Positions 42,940 through 51,831 of a stretch of 64,000 nt of DNA are shown one piece after another. The position numbers and the translations under genes were made by a program. Source of the stretch: UBA8337 sp965221415 (GTDB taxonomy: Bacteria > Pseudomonadota > Alphaproteobacteria > RS24); assembly GCA_965221415.1 (NCBI GenBank), contig OZ244887.1, positions 1,612,001 through 1,676,000 of the forward strand, read 5' to 3'. The notes beneath the pieces were generated by a model. That model was not told where the DNA came from and ran no database searches. It saw only the letters and a program-made list of their open reading frames with translations. Position 1 is the first letter of the stretch; every line of letters starts with the position of its first letter.

Positions 42940-43989
42940 TTAACCGCCGAACTGCTCACGATAGGACGGCATATCCCCCAGACGCTCCGCATGCCAAACG
43001 CCGCGCGCCACCGCACGCGCAACGCAATCCGCCGCCAAAGCCCCCAACGTGGCCAAAGCAAGCGGGCGCGCCGCATCGTTCTCCGCTAATTTTTCACGCC
43101 CCGTCGCCAACACAAACAGGCAGTCGCCGTCAAAGGGCGTGTGAATCGGGCGCACCGCGCGCGCCAATCCATCTTGCGCCATAATCGCAACACGCTTGGC
43201 CTCCGCAACGCTCAAATCAGCCGCCACAGCAACCACGCCAATCGTCGTATTGCCCAAAGCCGTCGCCAGTTTTGAGCCAGCCATAGGATGCGCCGTGCCA
43301 TCGGCTATCTCCATGCGCCTATCGGCGTGGCCAAACTCGACCTCACCCTCATGCGACAAAGCCAAAGGCTGCGCCCAAAAATGGCCGCCTGCATCAACCA
43401 CACTGCCCAATGGATTGGCCGAAATCAGCGCGCCGACTTTCACCGTGTCGCCAATTTGGGTGGACGCACTGCCCAGCCCGCCCTTGAGCTGACCCGCTTG
43501 CGCGCCATAGCCTGCCCCTTGATTGCCCAATGAAAAATCCTTGCCGCAAGCCTTATAGGCCGTCCGTCCCAACGCCGCATAGGGCGGCGTCTCGCCCCAA
43601 TTTTTATCGCCACCATTGGCCATATCAAACAAAATCGCCGACGGCACAATCGGCGATGGCAATGGCGCACCAGTTGGAAACCCACGGCCTCCCGCGCCCA
43701 TCGCCGCGGTGACCCCAGAGGCAGCGTCCAGCCCATAAACCGAGCCTCCCGCCAACACCACAGCATCGGCCTTATCGACCAAAGTGCCGGTCTGCAAAGC
43801 ATCAGTCTCGCGTGTGCCGGGCCCTCCGCCCGACACGCTTGCCGCAGCCACAGCCGCCGTCTCGGCCATGATAACCGAGACCCCCGTGCGCACGGTTTCA
43901 TCGACCGCATGGCCGACCGAAATGCCCTCAATATCGGTGATTAAATTGCGCGAACCAGGCGCTAAAATAGGTAATTGTGCGTGTGCCAT
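42940..43989 (-). CDS. P1-family (DmpA-type) aminopeptidase/D-esterase
   Basis: A 349-residue N-terminal-nucleophile-type peptidase. It has the family start NLITDIEGISVGHA, SVYGLDAASGVTAAMG near residue 104 and NTTIGVVAVAADLS (about 275), where the autoproteolytic Thr/Ser nucleophile lies. It ends with a P1-family region DGDCLFVLATG. Relatives release N-terminal amino acids or hydrolyse D-amino acid amides and esters. The ATG at 43989 follows GAGGT; the longer frame would run into the histidine kinase gene. Confidence 0.85.
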   Translation of the reverse strand: MAHAQLPILAPGSRNLITDIEGISVGHAVDETVRTGVSVIMAETAAVAAASVSGGGPGTRETDALQTGTLVDKADAVVLAGGSVYGLDAASGVTAAMGAGGRGFPTGAPLPSPIVPSAILFDMANGGDKNWGETPPYAALGRTAYKACGKDFSLGNQGAGYGAQAGQLKGGLGSASTQIGDTVKVGALISANPLGSVVDAGGHFWAQPLALSHEGEVEFGHADRRMEIADGTAHPMAGSKLATALGNTTIGVVAVAADLSVAEAKRVAIMAQDGLARAVRPIHTPFDGDCLFVLATGREKLAENDAARPLALATLGALAADCVARAVARGVWHAERLGDMPSYREQFGG

Positions 43990-44026
43990 TTGGCAACAGA
44001 CCTCGTGTCTAAAGCAAAAGCTGACG

Positions 44027-45466
44027 CTACTCTTCAACCGACCTATCGTCAACCACAGCCGTATCACGCCGCGCCCCGGGGGTTTGGTGCGGCAGGATAA
44101 GTTTGAAATGCGTGCCGTGTTCATCGGCGCGCACCACATCTATTTTGCCGCCATGCCACGACACTAAATCGGTGACAATTTTAAGCCCTAGCCCCGTACT
44201 CGTAGGGCGATGCGCGCCGGGCGGCTGGGGCATGAGCAAATCCCCCTGACCATTTTTCGGCAAGCCCGGGCCGTTATCTGAAATATACATCGTGCATTGC
44301 TCGTCATCGCTGCGCGCTTCAACACGAATATTTTGCCGCCCTTTTCGACCCTTCATCGCCTGCATCGAGTTCAGCACAAGATTGTAAATAATCCGAAACA
44401 TCAAAGTCGGCTCCGCCACCACTTCGACATCATCGCCGCATTCATTGATAAGGCGCACGCGGCGGTGCGGGTCGTGCAAGCGCACGAAATCCAACGCGTC
44501 TGTAATAATCGGTGCAAGCTTTTGGCGGTCGACATTGAGGTCTTCACGCTTTTTACTCGTATAAAGTGCCGCCCACTCGGTCAGCGACAGAGCTTGACCA
44601 ATCGCGGCCGATAAACGCTCACCAATGCGACGCTGGTTGGTCTCAGGCATTTGCATAAGCTGTTCCGCATTGAGCTGCAGACTGGCCAGCAAGTTGCGCA
44701 TATCATGCGCTAAAAAACTCGCGCCTGCCCCCAATGAAGCAAGCCGTGCCTGCTCATCAACATGGCTGCGCATACGCTCTTGAAAACTGGCCAATTTGGC
44801 CTGCAATGATTTCTTATCGGTCACCGCATGGTTGGCATCCAACACCGCATTGCCGTAAAGCTGCACAAAAAGATCGTCCAGAGATTGCAACAAAAACCGC
44901 TGCAAAACCGTATTAAAAACAATAATCATAATGATGACAATCAACGCCGTTGCGATGAGAACGCGCTGAAAAACAGAATATAAATAATCGTGCCAAATGC
45001 CAAAAGATGAGATGGCGTGCACATTTTCTGCCCCGCTAATAGTGCCATTGCGCATGGCAAAAAATTTATCGCGCGGGCAGGTCAGCACCCAAAAAACAAA
45101 TTTCGCACGCGCGATAATATTAGAGCTTGTTGAATCAACCACTTTCACTGGCGCTTGCGGTGTCGGTGTCGTAATCAGCCAAACCCGCTTGCTTTCCGCA
45201 TGCGCGGCATGGATGACCTCGAAGCCAGCCAACATCAAGCCTTCAGTCTCGCTATCAGCACGCCGCCCTTGCAAATCATAAATGCCACTCAGCTGCGATA
45301 GGCTCGCGGCTTGTTCAACGCTACGGTCGAGCGTGTTTTGAACAACACCGCCCAGATAATATGGCAAAACCACACCCAATTGGGCGGCAATCACGGTCAC
45401 CAAAGCCAAACTCGTCAGCCGTCGCGGCAAACGCACAACATTAGACCCTTTAAAAAAACGCAACAC
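44027..45466 (-). CDS. membrane sensor histidine kinase, orphan
   Basis: About 479 residues from the GTG at 45466, favoured by GGAAGGAAG just upstream. The first membrane segment is near residues 18-42, a periplasmic sensor region of about 120 residues follows, then a second segment (about 165-190). The kinase core has the phospho-acceptor H-box FLAHDMRNLLASLQL (His about 256), N-box NLVLNSMQAM, G1 DNGPGLP and G2 GLGLKIV. No response regulator is adjacent, so its partner and signal are unknown. Confidence 0.88.
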   Translation of the reverse strand: MLRFFKGSNVVRLPRRLTSLALVTVIAAQLGVVLPYYLGGVVQNTLDRSVEQAASLSQLSGIYDLQGRRADSETEGLMLAGFEVIHAAHAESKRVWLITTPTPQAPVKVVDSTSSNIIARAKFVFWVLTCPRDKFFAMRNGTISGAENVHAISSFGIWHDYLYSVFQRVLIATALIVIIMIIVFNTVLQRFLLQSLDDLFVQLYGNAVLDANHAVTDKKSLQAKLASFQERMRSHVDEQARLASLGAGASFLAHDMRNLLASLQLNAEQLMQMPETNQRRIGERLSAAIGQALSLTEWAALYTSKKREDLNVDRQKLAPIITDALDFVRLHDPHRRVRLINECGDDVEVVAEPTLMFRIIYNLVLNSMQAMKGRKGRQNIRVEARSDDEQCTMYISDNGPGLPKNGQGDLLMPQPPGAHRPTSTGLGLKIVTDLVSWHGGKIDVVRADEHGTHFKLILPHQTPGARRDTAVVDDRSVEE

Positions 45467-45578
45467 GCAACTTCCTTCCACGACTTATTTAATATAGTGT
45501 CATGAAAAAAACATAACAATATGTATTTAACATACTGAAATTAGGTTAATATAATGTGAATTGCCGCGTGTTTTAGGT

Positions 45579-47015
45579 TTAGCGTCTCAATTTAGATAAA
45601 AGGCCGATGATTTTTCGTGTGCGGGGGCCGAACAAAGTCGGGGTATAATAATCACCTGCGGCACGCTTGGACGCTTCGCCGCGCGTTGGATAAGGCGCGA
45701 TAACCCCCGCCATGGCCGAGATTGAAAGCCCTTGCGCCAGTGCCATCGTCCATGGGGCAAGCAAATCTCCCGCCCCTGCGCCGACAATCGACGCGCCCAA
45801 AATGCGCCCTTTTCGCGTGGTGATGACTTTCACCATCCCCCGCATGTCGCGCTCGGCACGCGCCCGATCGTTTTCTTCAAAAGGCCAACGCAGCACTTTG
45901 ATGGCTGAAAACTTCGCCCGTGCAGCTGTTTCGCTAAGCCCGACCGACGCTAATTCAGGGTTTGTATAAGTCACGCGTGGCAGGGCTGTATAATTTGCTT
46001 TGGCGGGCAGGAAAAACAAGATATTGCGAATGACCAGCCCCGCATGATAGCCCGCTGCGTGAGTGAATTGTGGCCCGCCAGCAACATCGCCAATGGCAAA
46101 GATTTTCTTATTAGTCGTGCGCATCCGACTATCAACGACAATATGGCGATTGGGTGTCTGGCTGAGTGTGATGCCTGCTTTTTCGGCATCTAGGCCATCG
46201 AGATTTGGCGCCCGTCCCGCCGCGACCAAAAGCGCATCGCCGCTCAATGTACCCTTTTTGCCTGTGTCTTTAACAAATTTGAGGCTTATCTTTTGGACAC
46301 CCGACACCGCCGTGACTTTTGCGCCCTCAATCAGCTCAACGCCATCGGCTTGTAATTGGTCGCGCACATGGACGCTCAATTCGCTATCTTCGCGCCCCAA
46401 AATCTGGCCAGCCTCAATAAGGCTTACCTTGCTGCCAAGACGCACAAAGGCTTGCGCCATTTCAACACCGATAGGCCCGCCACCCAAAATAAGCAAATGC
46501 TTGGGCTGGCGCTGCAAATCAAAAATCGTCTCATTGGTCAGATAAGGCACGGCCTCTAACCCAGAAATAGACGGGATGGCCGCCCGTGACCCCGTTGCGA
46601 TAACAAATCGTTTCGCAGTGATTTTCGTGTCCCCTGCCTTGATGGTTTCGCGATTTATAAACTTGGCTTTGGCCTCGATGGTGCGCACGCCAAGCCCTGC
46701 AAAACGCTCGACGCTATCGAGCGGCTCGATGGCTTTGATGGTATCGCGCACATGCGCCATGACTTTGGCAAAATCGACTTTAATCTTGGGAGTCGACAGC
46801 CCAAAATCTGCATTATTCTGGCCGACCACCGCGCGGTTCGCAGCCGCCAAGAGTGCTTTTGACGGCACACAGCCATAGTTCAGACAGTCGCCGCCCATTT
46901 TATGGCCTTCGACCAAAATCACTTGCGCGCCCATTTGCGACGCGCCGGCCGCGACCGATAGCCCGCCTGAGCCGCCGCCAATCACACATATATCGGTGTT
47001 GATATGTTCGCCCAT
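45579..47015 (-). CDS. MerA/Lpd-like FAD-dependent pyridine nucleotide-disulfide oxidoreductase
   Basis: A 478-residue flavoprotein. The FAD loop is GGGSGG (13-18), the redox disulfide is Cys44/Cys49 in GGDCLNYGCVPSK, the NAD(P)H site is GGGPIGVE (about 178) and the FAD-binding AIGDVAGG lies near 315. The C-terminal dimerisation domain includes a His-containing-type segment replaced here by IAPYPTRGEASKRA, common in MerA-like proteins beside TVP38 genes. Mercury reduction is not implied: no MerA C-terminal Cys pair or mer genes are present. It follows the TVP38 gene by three bases. Confidence 0.87.
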   Translation of the reverse strand: MGEHINTDICVIGGGSGGLSVAAGASQMGAQVILVEGHKMGGDCLNYGCVPSKALLAAANRAVVGQNNADFGLSTPKIKVDFAKVMAHVRDTIKAIEPLDSVERFAGLGVRTIEAKAKFINRETIKAGDTKITAKRFVIATGSRAAIPSISGLEAVPYLTNETIFDLQRQPKHLLILGGGPIGVEMAQAFVRLGSKVSLIEAGQILGREDSELSVHVRDQLQADGVELIEGAKVTAVSGVQKISLKFVKDTGKKGTLSGDALLVAAGRAPNLDGLDAEKAGITLSQTPNRHIVVDSRMRTTNKKIFAIGDVAGGPQFTHAAGYHAGLVIRNILFFLPAKANYTALPRVTYTNPELASVGLSETAARAKFSAIKVLRWPFEENDRARAERDMRGMVKVITTRKGRILGASIVGAGAGDLLAPWTMALAQGLSISAMAGVIAPYPTRGEASKRAAGDYYTPTLFGPRTRKIIGLLSKLRR

Positions 47016-47018
47016 AAT

Positions 47019-47735
47019 CTACGCTTCCTTTTTAAATCGCCGCCAAATGACGGGTGCCAATGAAAGCACAGCCAGCGCCATCAGCGGGAATAAAATTTCA
47101 GGGCTGGTGATAAGGCCGAGGTCTGGCTGCTTGCCCGCCTGCAACACAACCGAAATGCCATTGCCGATAGAGGCAAAAACAAACGTGCCCGGCATAATCC
47201 CAAAAAATGTGGTGAGCAGAAAGATAGGAAACCGTACGCCGACCAAAGCCGCCCCCAGATTGACGATGAAAAACGGAAAAATTGGCAACAGCCGCAATAC
47301 CAATAAATAAGATAGTGCATCGCGGTTAAACGCTGCCTCGAATTTTTGAAGCGCCGCCCCCCCGCGTGCGCGCAACGCATCGCCCGCAATAAAGCGCGCA
47401 ACAACAAACAAGCCGCTTGCGCCCAAAGTCGCGCTCACCACAATCAACAGACCACCTGCCCATGTGCCAAACATCAACCCACCCGCAAGGCTAAGCCACA
47501 ACGCCCCCGGCAAAGAAAACGCAACGACCGCGACATAAACCGCCAGATAAATCAAACCCGTAAATAGCGGATTATCGGCTACGGCGCGTTTCAGCGCGGC
47601 TTCATTCGCAGCCAAGCTTTCATAGCTGATAAAGCTATCGCCATCGAAAGCAAAAAACAGGCCAATCAAAGCGACAAAGCCGAGCAAGGCGGCAAAGCGC
47701 GAAACAGGAGATTTGGTTTTAGGCGTTTCAGACAT
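47019..47735 (-). CDS. TVP38/TMEM64 (DedA-like) membrane protein
   Basis: A 238-residue protein with five or six membrane segments and the SNARE-associated/VTT signature: GALWLSLAGGLMFG (about residue 75), LVLRLLPIFPFFIVNLGAAL (about 146) and FFGIMPGTFVFASIG (about 178). Members scramble lipids or affect membrane transport. Pairing with a MerA-like flavoprotein in one transcript is recurrent in proteobacteria; the shared job is not established. Confidence 0.88.
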   Translation of the reverse strand: MSETPKTKSPVSRFAALLGFVALIGLFFAFDGDSFISYESLAANEAALKRAVADNPLFTGLIYLAVYVAVVAFSLPGALWLSLAGGLMFGTWAGGLLIVVSATLGASGLFVVARFIAGDALRARGGAALQKFEAAFNRDALSYLLVLRLLPIFPFFIVNLGAALVGVRFPIFLLTTFFGIMPGTFVFASIGNGISVVLQAGKQPDLGLITSPEILFPLMALAVLSLAPVIWRRFKKEA

Positions 47736-47768
47736 ACTTATTCTTTCTGTTAAATTTGGCTTTCAAAG

Positions 47769-47796
47769 TTGACTTTCGGGCAATTATTAGCTAAAT
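47769..47796 (+). promoter_or_regulatory. candidate promoter of rpmH-rnpA-yidC
   Basis: TTGACT at 47769-47774 is followed after 16 bases by CTAAAT at 47791-47796. The -35 is strong, the -10 only moderate. It lies about 100 bases before the rpmH start, leaving a long leader. Confidence 0.45.
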
Positions 47797-47894
47797 CCCG
47801 CGCAAGATATAGATACACAAGCATTTAGCTAAAGACTTCGACAAAAGCAATAAAATTGCCTTTGCCCTCAAAAGTCTTTTAAGGAGCAGACGAC

Positions 47895-48029
47895 GTGAAA
47901 AGAACTTTCCAACCGAGCAATCTGGTACGCAAGCGGCGTCACGGTTTCCGTTCTCGCATGGCCACTAAAGGCGGTCGTCTTGTTTTAGCGCGGCGGCGTG
48001 CGCGTGGCCGCAAGCAACTGTCTGCCTAA
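47895..48029 (+). CDS. rpmH: 50S ribosomal protein L34
   Basis: A 44-residue very basic protein, start GTG, read as MKRTFQPSNLVRKRRHGFRS and continuing through KGGRLVLARRRARGRKQLSA. Length and sequence are typical L34. AAGGAG at 47881-47886 is eight bases upstream. It is first in the conserved rpmH-rnpA-yidC-engB-argB cluster. Confidence 0.97.
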   Translation: MKRTFQPSNLVRKRRHGFRSRMATKGGRLVLARRRARGRKQLSA

Positions 48030-48038
48030 GCCGACCCC

Positions 48039-48407
48039 ATGACTAAGGCCGCCAAGGCACTGTCTTCGCTGCGTGTTCGACGCGACTATCTGGCTGCGGC
48101 AAAAGCCGATAAGCAAGTACGCCGCGGCCTTATATTACAAGCGCGCCAACGCAGCCCAGATGAAAACGCCGCAACGCCCATTCGCTTTGGGCTTACCGCC
48201 AGTAAAAAAACCGGCAATGCTGTGATGCGAAACCGTATCCGTCGACGTTTACGCACTATCGCGCACAAAATTTTGCCGACCGATGGCCGCGTCGGTTATG
48301 ATTATGTCATGATTGGGCGTGTCCACACGACCCCGCGCAACTGGACAGCCTTGCAAAATGATTTACGCTCGGCGCTCAAAGCCATCCATAAGTCAAATGC
48401 GAATTAG
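48039..48407 (+). CDS. rnpA: ribonuclease P protein component
   Basis: A 122-residue basic protein that assists the catalytic RNase P RNA in trimming tRNA 5' ends. The RNR signature reads SKKTGNAVMRNRIRRRLRT (about residues 51-69), and RFGLTASKK precedes it. It follows rpmH by nine bases. No yidD gene lies between rnpA and yidC, unlike many bacteria. Confidence 0.95.
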   Translation: MTKAAKALSSLRVRRDYLAAAKADKQVRRGLILQARQRSPDENAATPIRFGLTASKKTGNAVMRNRIRRRLRTIAHKILPTDGRVGYDYVMIGRVHTTPRNWTALQNDLRSALKAIHKSNAN

Positions 48408-48419
48408 GAGAAACCCAAG

Positions 48420-50216
48420 GTGAACGAACAAAATAATTTCCTCGTAGCGGTCATCTTAAGCCTTGCGGTTTTGGTGGGCTGGCAGTTTTTGGTCACCGAG
48501 CCGCGCATCGCCGCCGACAAGGCTATCCAACAATCGGGCCAACAAGCGGACAAGACAGACACGCCTGTCGCACCCCAAGCAGCACCCCAAGTGACACCGA
48601 GTATCACGCCAGAAGTTGCAGCCCCCCGCGCCGCATCGCGCTTTGCATCCACCCCACGCTTGGCCATCGAAACGCCGCAGCTCAGCGGTACAATCGCTTT
48701 GATGGGCGCACGCTTTGACGATTTAGTCTTGCGCAATTATAGCGCAACAGCCAGTGCCAACGCCCCGCGCCAGCCTCTGTTTAAGCCTGAAGGCCAAAAG
48801 GGTCATTGGCAAACCCACCATGGATTTATCGCAGCCGCCAACGCCAATGTGACGCTGCCCGACGAAAATAGCATCTGGGAAGTCGCCCAAGGCGCAACCT
48901 TAACCCCCACCCAACCCGTTACGCTGCGCCATGTCACCCCCGAGGGTCTGGTGTTGGAGCAGCATATTTCCGTCGACGAAAACTTCATGTTCACCGTCAC
49001 CCAAAGCGCGGAAAATAAAACCGACGCGGCACTAACGCTTTATCCGTTTGGCCAAATTACGCGCTCAGGTCGTCCCGACACCACAGACTTGTTTATCTTG
49101 CACGAAGGCCCGATTGGCTTTTTCGGCGAAGAGGGCGAAGGCCTGATGGAAATTGATTATGATGATTTAGCCGATGATGGCCCGATAAAGACCGCCGCCA
49201 AGCAAGGATGGCTTGGGTTTACCGATAAATATTGGGCGGCTGCCCTTATTCCGCCGCAAGATGCGCCTTTCACGGGTCGGTTTGTCGTCAGCGCGGATAC
49301 GGCTTTGCCCGTCTATCGCGCCGATTTTCTGCTCGCAGGACAAGCCCTTGCCATTGGCCAAACAATACAAGCCACGCATCAGTTTTTCGCCGGTGCCAAA
49401 ACCGTCGAGCTGATTGACGGCTATGCCGATGCTGGTGCCACGCGGTTTGATTTGCTGATTGATTGGGGTTGGTTTTACTTTCTCACCAAGCCGATGTTTA
49501 CCGCCTTGCATTTCCTTTACGCGCTCATCGGCAATTATGGGGTCGCCATTTTACTGGTCACTGTGCTCATCAAGCTAGCGTTTTTTCCGCTCGCCAATCG
49601 CTCTTACGAAACCATGGCCAAGATGAAAAAATTGCAACCCCGCATGCTGCAGCTTCGCGAGGTGCATAAAGACGACCGCCAAGCTCAACAGCAAGAATTG
49701 ATGAAGCTCTACCGCGAAGAAAAGCTCAATCCGCTAGCGGGCTGTCTGCCTATTTTGCTGCAAATTCCAGTGTTTTTCTCGCTGTATAAAGTGTTGTTTG
49801 TGACCATTGATATGCGTCACCAACCGTTTTTTGGTTGGATACAAGATTTATCCGCCCCCGACCCAACGTCTTTATTCAATCTGTTTGGATTGCTGCCATA
49901 TGATGTGCCAGCCTTTTTGCTGATTGGTGTCTGGCCGCTTCTTATGGGCATCACCATGTTTGTGCAAATGCAGATGAACCCGCCGCCGCCCGACCCGATT
50001 CAAGCGCGGATGTTCCAGATATTGCCAATTTTCTTTACCTTTATTCTGGCCGGTTTCCCCGCTGGTCTGGTGATTTACTGGGCGTGGAACAACTTCCTGT
50101 CGCTCCTCCAACAAGGCTATATTATGCGCCGCAACGGGGTAGAGATTGAGCTTTTTGCCAATCTGGGCTTGCGCAAAAAATCGGCCTCGAGCGCACAAGA
50201 TGGAAAAGACGGATAA
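48420..50216 (+). CDS. yidC: membrane protein insertase YidC
   Basis: A 598-residue inner-membrane insertase with GTG start and AGGAG upstream. The first membrane helix is at about residues 7-24. A proline/alanine-rich linker and the large periplasmic beta-sandwich domain follow (about 80-350). Five conserved helices come after YFLTKPMFTALHFLY, with the hydrophilic-groove Arg in VTVLIKLAFFPLANRSY. It works with SecYEG or alone. The last 17 bases overlap engB. Confidence 0.96.
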   Translation: MNEQNNFLVAVILSLAVLVGWQFLVTEPRIAADKAIQQSGQQADKTDTPVAPQAAPQVTPSITPEVAAPRAASRFASTPRLAIETPQLSGTIALMGARFDDLVLRNYSATASANAPRQPLFKPEGQKGHWQTHHGFIAAANANVTLPDENSIWEVAQGATLTPTQPVTLRHVTPEGLVLEQHISVDENFMFTVTQSAENKTDAALTLYPFGQITRSGRPDTTDLFILHEGPIGFFGEEGEGLMEIDYDDLADDGPIKTAAKQGWLGFTDKYWAAALIPPQDAPFTGRFVVSADTALPVYRADFLLAGQALAIGQTIQATHQFFAGAKTVELIDGYADAGATRFDLLIDWGWFYFLTKPMFTALHFLYALIGNYGVAILLVTVLIKLAFFPLANRSYETMAKMKKLQPRMLQLREVHKDDRQAQQQELMKLYREEKLNPLAGCLPILLQIPVFFSLYKVLFVTIDMRHQPFFGWIQDLSAPDPTSLFNLFGLLPYDVPAFLLIGVWPLLMGITMFVQMQMNPPPPDPIQARMFQILPIFFTFILAGFPAGLVIYWAWNNFLSLLQQGYIMRRNGVEIELFANLGLRKKSASSAQDGKDG

Positions 50217-50880
50217 TGAGCATCTGCTGGTAGCTGGAAAATGGCTATTGGCGCAAGGCACTGAGTTTCGACTTGGCGTGGTGGGGCTTGAGCATTTGCC
50301 GCCCCCTGACCGCATTGAAATCGCCTTTGCGGGACGCTCGAATGTTGGCAAATCATCATTGATTAACGCCGTCACGGGCACGAAAGGCCTTGCGCGCACC
50401 TCTAATACCCCCGGGCGCACCCAAGAGCTGAACTTTTTCATGCTCGCCCCACAGCGCAATGGCGGGGCGGCGTGGCTCGTTGATTTACCGGGCTATGGCT
50501 ATGCGCGCGAGAGCAAAACCAAAATTGCTGCGTGGAATATATTGCTCAATGCGTATTTGCGTGGCCGTGCTAATCTGCGCCGCGTCTTTGTGCTGATAGA
50601 CGCACGCCACGGCATAAAGAAAAATGATCTGGCGATGATGGACGCGCTTGATGTCGCCGCTGTGTCGTATCAAATTATTCTGACCAAAGTGGACAAGCTA
50701 AAAAAGGGTCAGCTAGAGCATGTTGTCGAGCAAACACAGACCGCGCTCGCCAAACGCCCCGCCGCATTTCCAGAGATTATCGCAACCTCAAGCGAAAAAT
50801 CGCTCGGCATTAATTTGGTGCGCGCCGCCATTGCAAGTCTGGTTGATTTGACCGAATTGGGATATAAGGCGGGAAGATAA
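50200..50880 (+). CDS. engB: ribosome biogenesis GTP-binding protein EngB (YsxC/YihA)
   Basis: A 226-residue GTPase for late 50S assembly. Motifs are G1 GRSNVGKSS (about 45-53), G2 region TSNTPGRTQ (about 68), G3 DLPGYGYA (about 95) and G4 TKVDK (about 163). The ATG at 50200 inside the end of yidC is preferred; the frame could be opened at 50146, but that adds no conserved sequence. Confidence 0.94.
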   Translation: MEKTDNEHLLVAGKWLLAQGTEFRLGVVGLEHLPPPDRIEIAFAGRSNVGKSSLINAVTGTKGLARTSNTPGRTQELNFFMLAPQRNGGAAWLVDLPGYGYARESKTKIAAWNILLNAYLRGRANLRRVFVLIDARHGIKKNDLAMMDALDVAAVSYQIILTKVDKLKKGQLEHVVEQTQTALAKRPAAFPEIIATSSEKSLGINLVRAAIASLVDLTELGYKAGR

Positions 50881-50894
50881 GCTGGAGTTTGCCC

Positions 50895-51830
50895 ATGGCA
50901 AAGAAATCAAAACCTAAATCCGCGCCTAAAACCTCGCGGAAAACAAGCAGTTCACAAAACTGGTTGAAGCAAGCGCATGTGCTCACCGAAGCGCTGCCTT
51001 TCATGCAACTTTATGACAAAAAAACCGTCGTTATTAAATATGGCGGCCATGCCATGGGCGACGCAGAGCTGTCGCAAATGTTTGCCCATGATGTCGTGCT
51101 GCTGAAACAGGCGGGCATTAATCCAGTTATCGTCCATGGCGGGGGGCCGCAAATTGCCGCCATGTTGGCGCGGCTCAACATAAAGTCGACTTTTCAAAAC
51201 GGCTTGCGGGTCACCGATGCGCAAACCATCGAAGTCGTCGAAATGGTGCTCGCAGGGGCGATTAACAAACAAATCGTCACAGCCCTCAATAATGCGGGCG
51301 GCACAGCTGTTGGCTTGTCAGGCAAAGACGGAAATCTGTTGGTCGCGCGAAAAACCAAAACCACCGCCAAAAGCCGCAGGTCGAATGTCGAAAAAGCGGT
51401 CAATCTGGGGTTTGTCGGCACGCCGCAAAAAATCAATACGCAGGTGCTCGATACCATGTTGGCCTCGAATATTATTCCAGTGATTGCGCCCATCGCCACG
51501 TCGCTCAAAGGCCAGACCCTAAACGTCAATGCCGATACTGCTGCGGGTGCGCTCGCCAGTGCCTTGGCCGCCGAGCGTCTGCTTATGCTGACCGATGTCG
51601 CAGGTGTGTTGGACAAGAAAAATCAACTGGTGGAACGCTTGAGTGTGCGCCAAGCCGCCAGCCTGATTAAAAACGGCACGGCAAAGGGCGGGATGATTCC
51701 GAAACTGGAAACCGCGGTGAAAGCGGTCAAAGACGGCGTTGGCGCGGCCGCCATTCTCGATGGTCGGGTGCCGCATGCGGTTTTGCTCGAGTTATTTACC
51801 GCGCTGGGTGCCGGTACACTGGTTGAGTAA
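50895..51830 (+). CDS. argB: acetylglutamate kinase
   Basis: A 311-residue amino-acid kinase for the second step of arginine synthesis. KYGGHAMGD (about residue 47), VHGGGPQI (about 82) and NVNADTAAGALASALAA (about 212) are the nucleotide- and substrate-binding motifs. The N-terminus has a Lys/Ser-rich extension of about 22 residues. GGAG and the ATG at 50895 define the start; a TTG six bases upstream is rejected. Probably feedback-inhibited by arginine, as in hexameric NAGKs; not visible in sequence alone. Confidence 0.94.
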   Translation: MAKKSKPKSAPKTSRKTSSSQNWLKQAHVLTEALPFMQLYDKKTVVIKYGGHAMGDAELSQMFAHDVVLLKQAGINPVIVHGGGPQIAAMLARLNIKSTFQNGLRVTDAQTIEVVEMVLAGAINKQIVTALNNAGGTAVGLSGKDGNLLVARKTKTTAKSRRSNVEKAVNLGFVGTPQKINTQVLDTMLASNIIPVIAPIATSLKGQTLNVNADTAAGALASALAAERLLMLTDVAGVLDKKNQLVERLSVRQAASLIKNGTAKGGMIPKLETAVKAVKDGVGAAAILDGRVPHAVLLELFTALGAGTLVE

Positions 51831-51831
51831 T

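Noticed and set aside
44000..44139. Longer N-terminus of the P1 peptidase (start at 44139)
   Set aside because: It would overlap the histidine kinase gene by over 100 bases and adds no family-like sequence; the ATG at 43989 has a ribosome-binding site.
45579..47015. Mercuric reductase
   Set aside because: The MerA C-terminal Cys pair, the N-terminal heavy-metal domain and all other mer genes are missing; only the general flavoprotein fold is shared.
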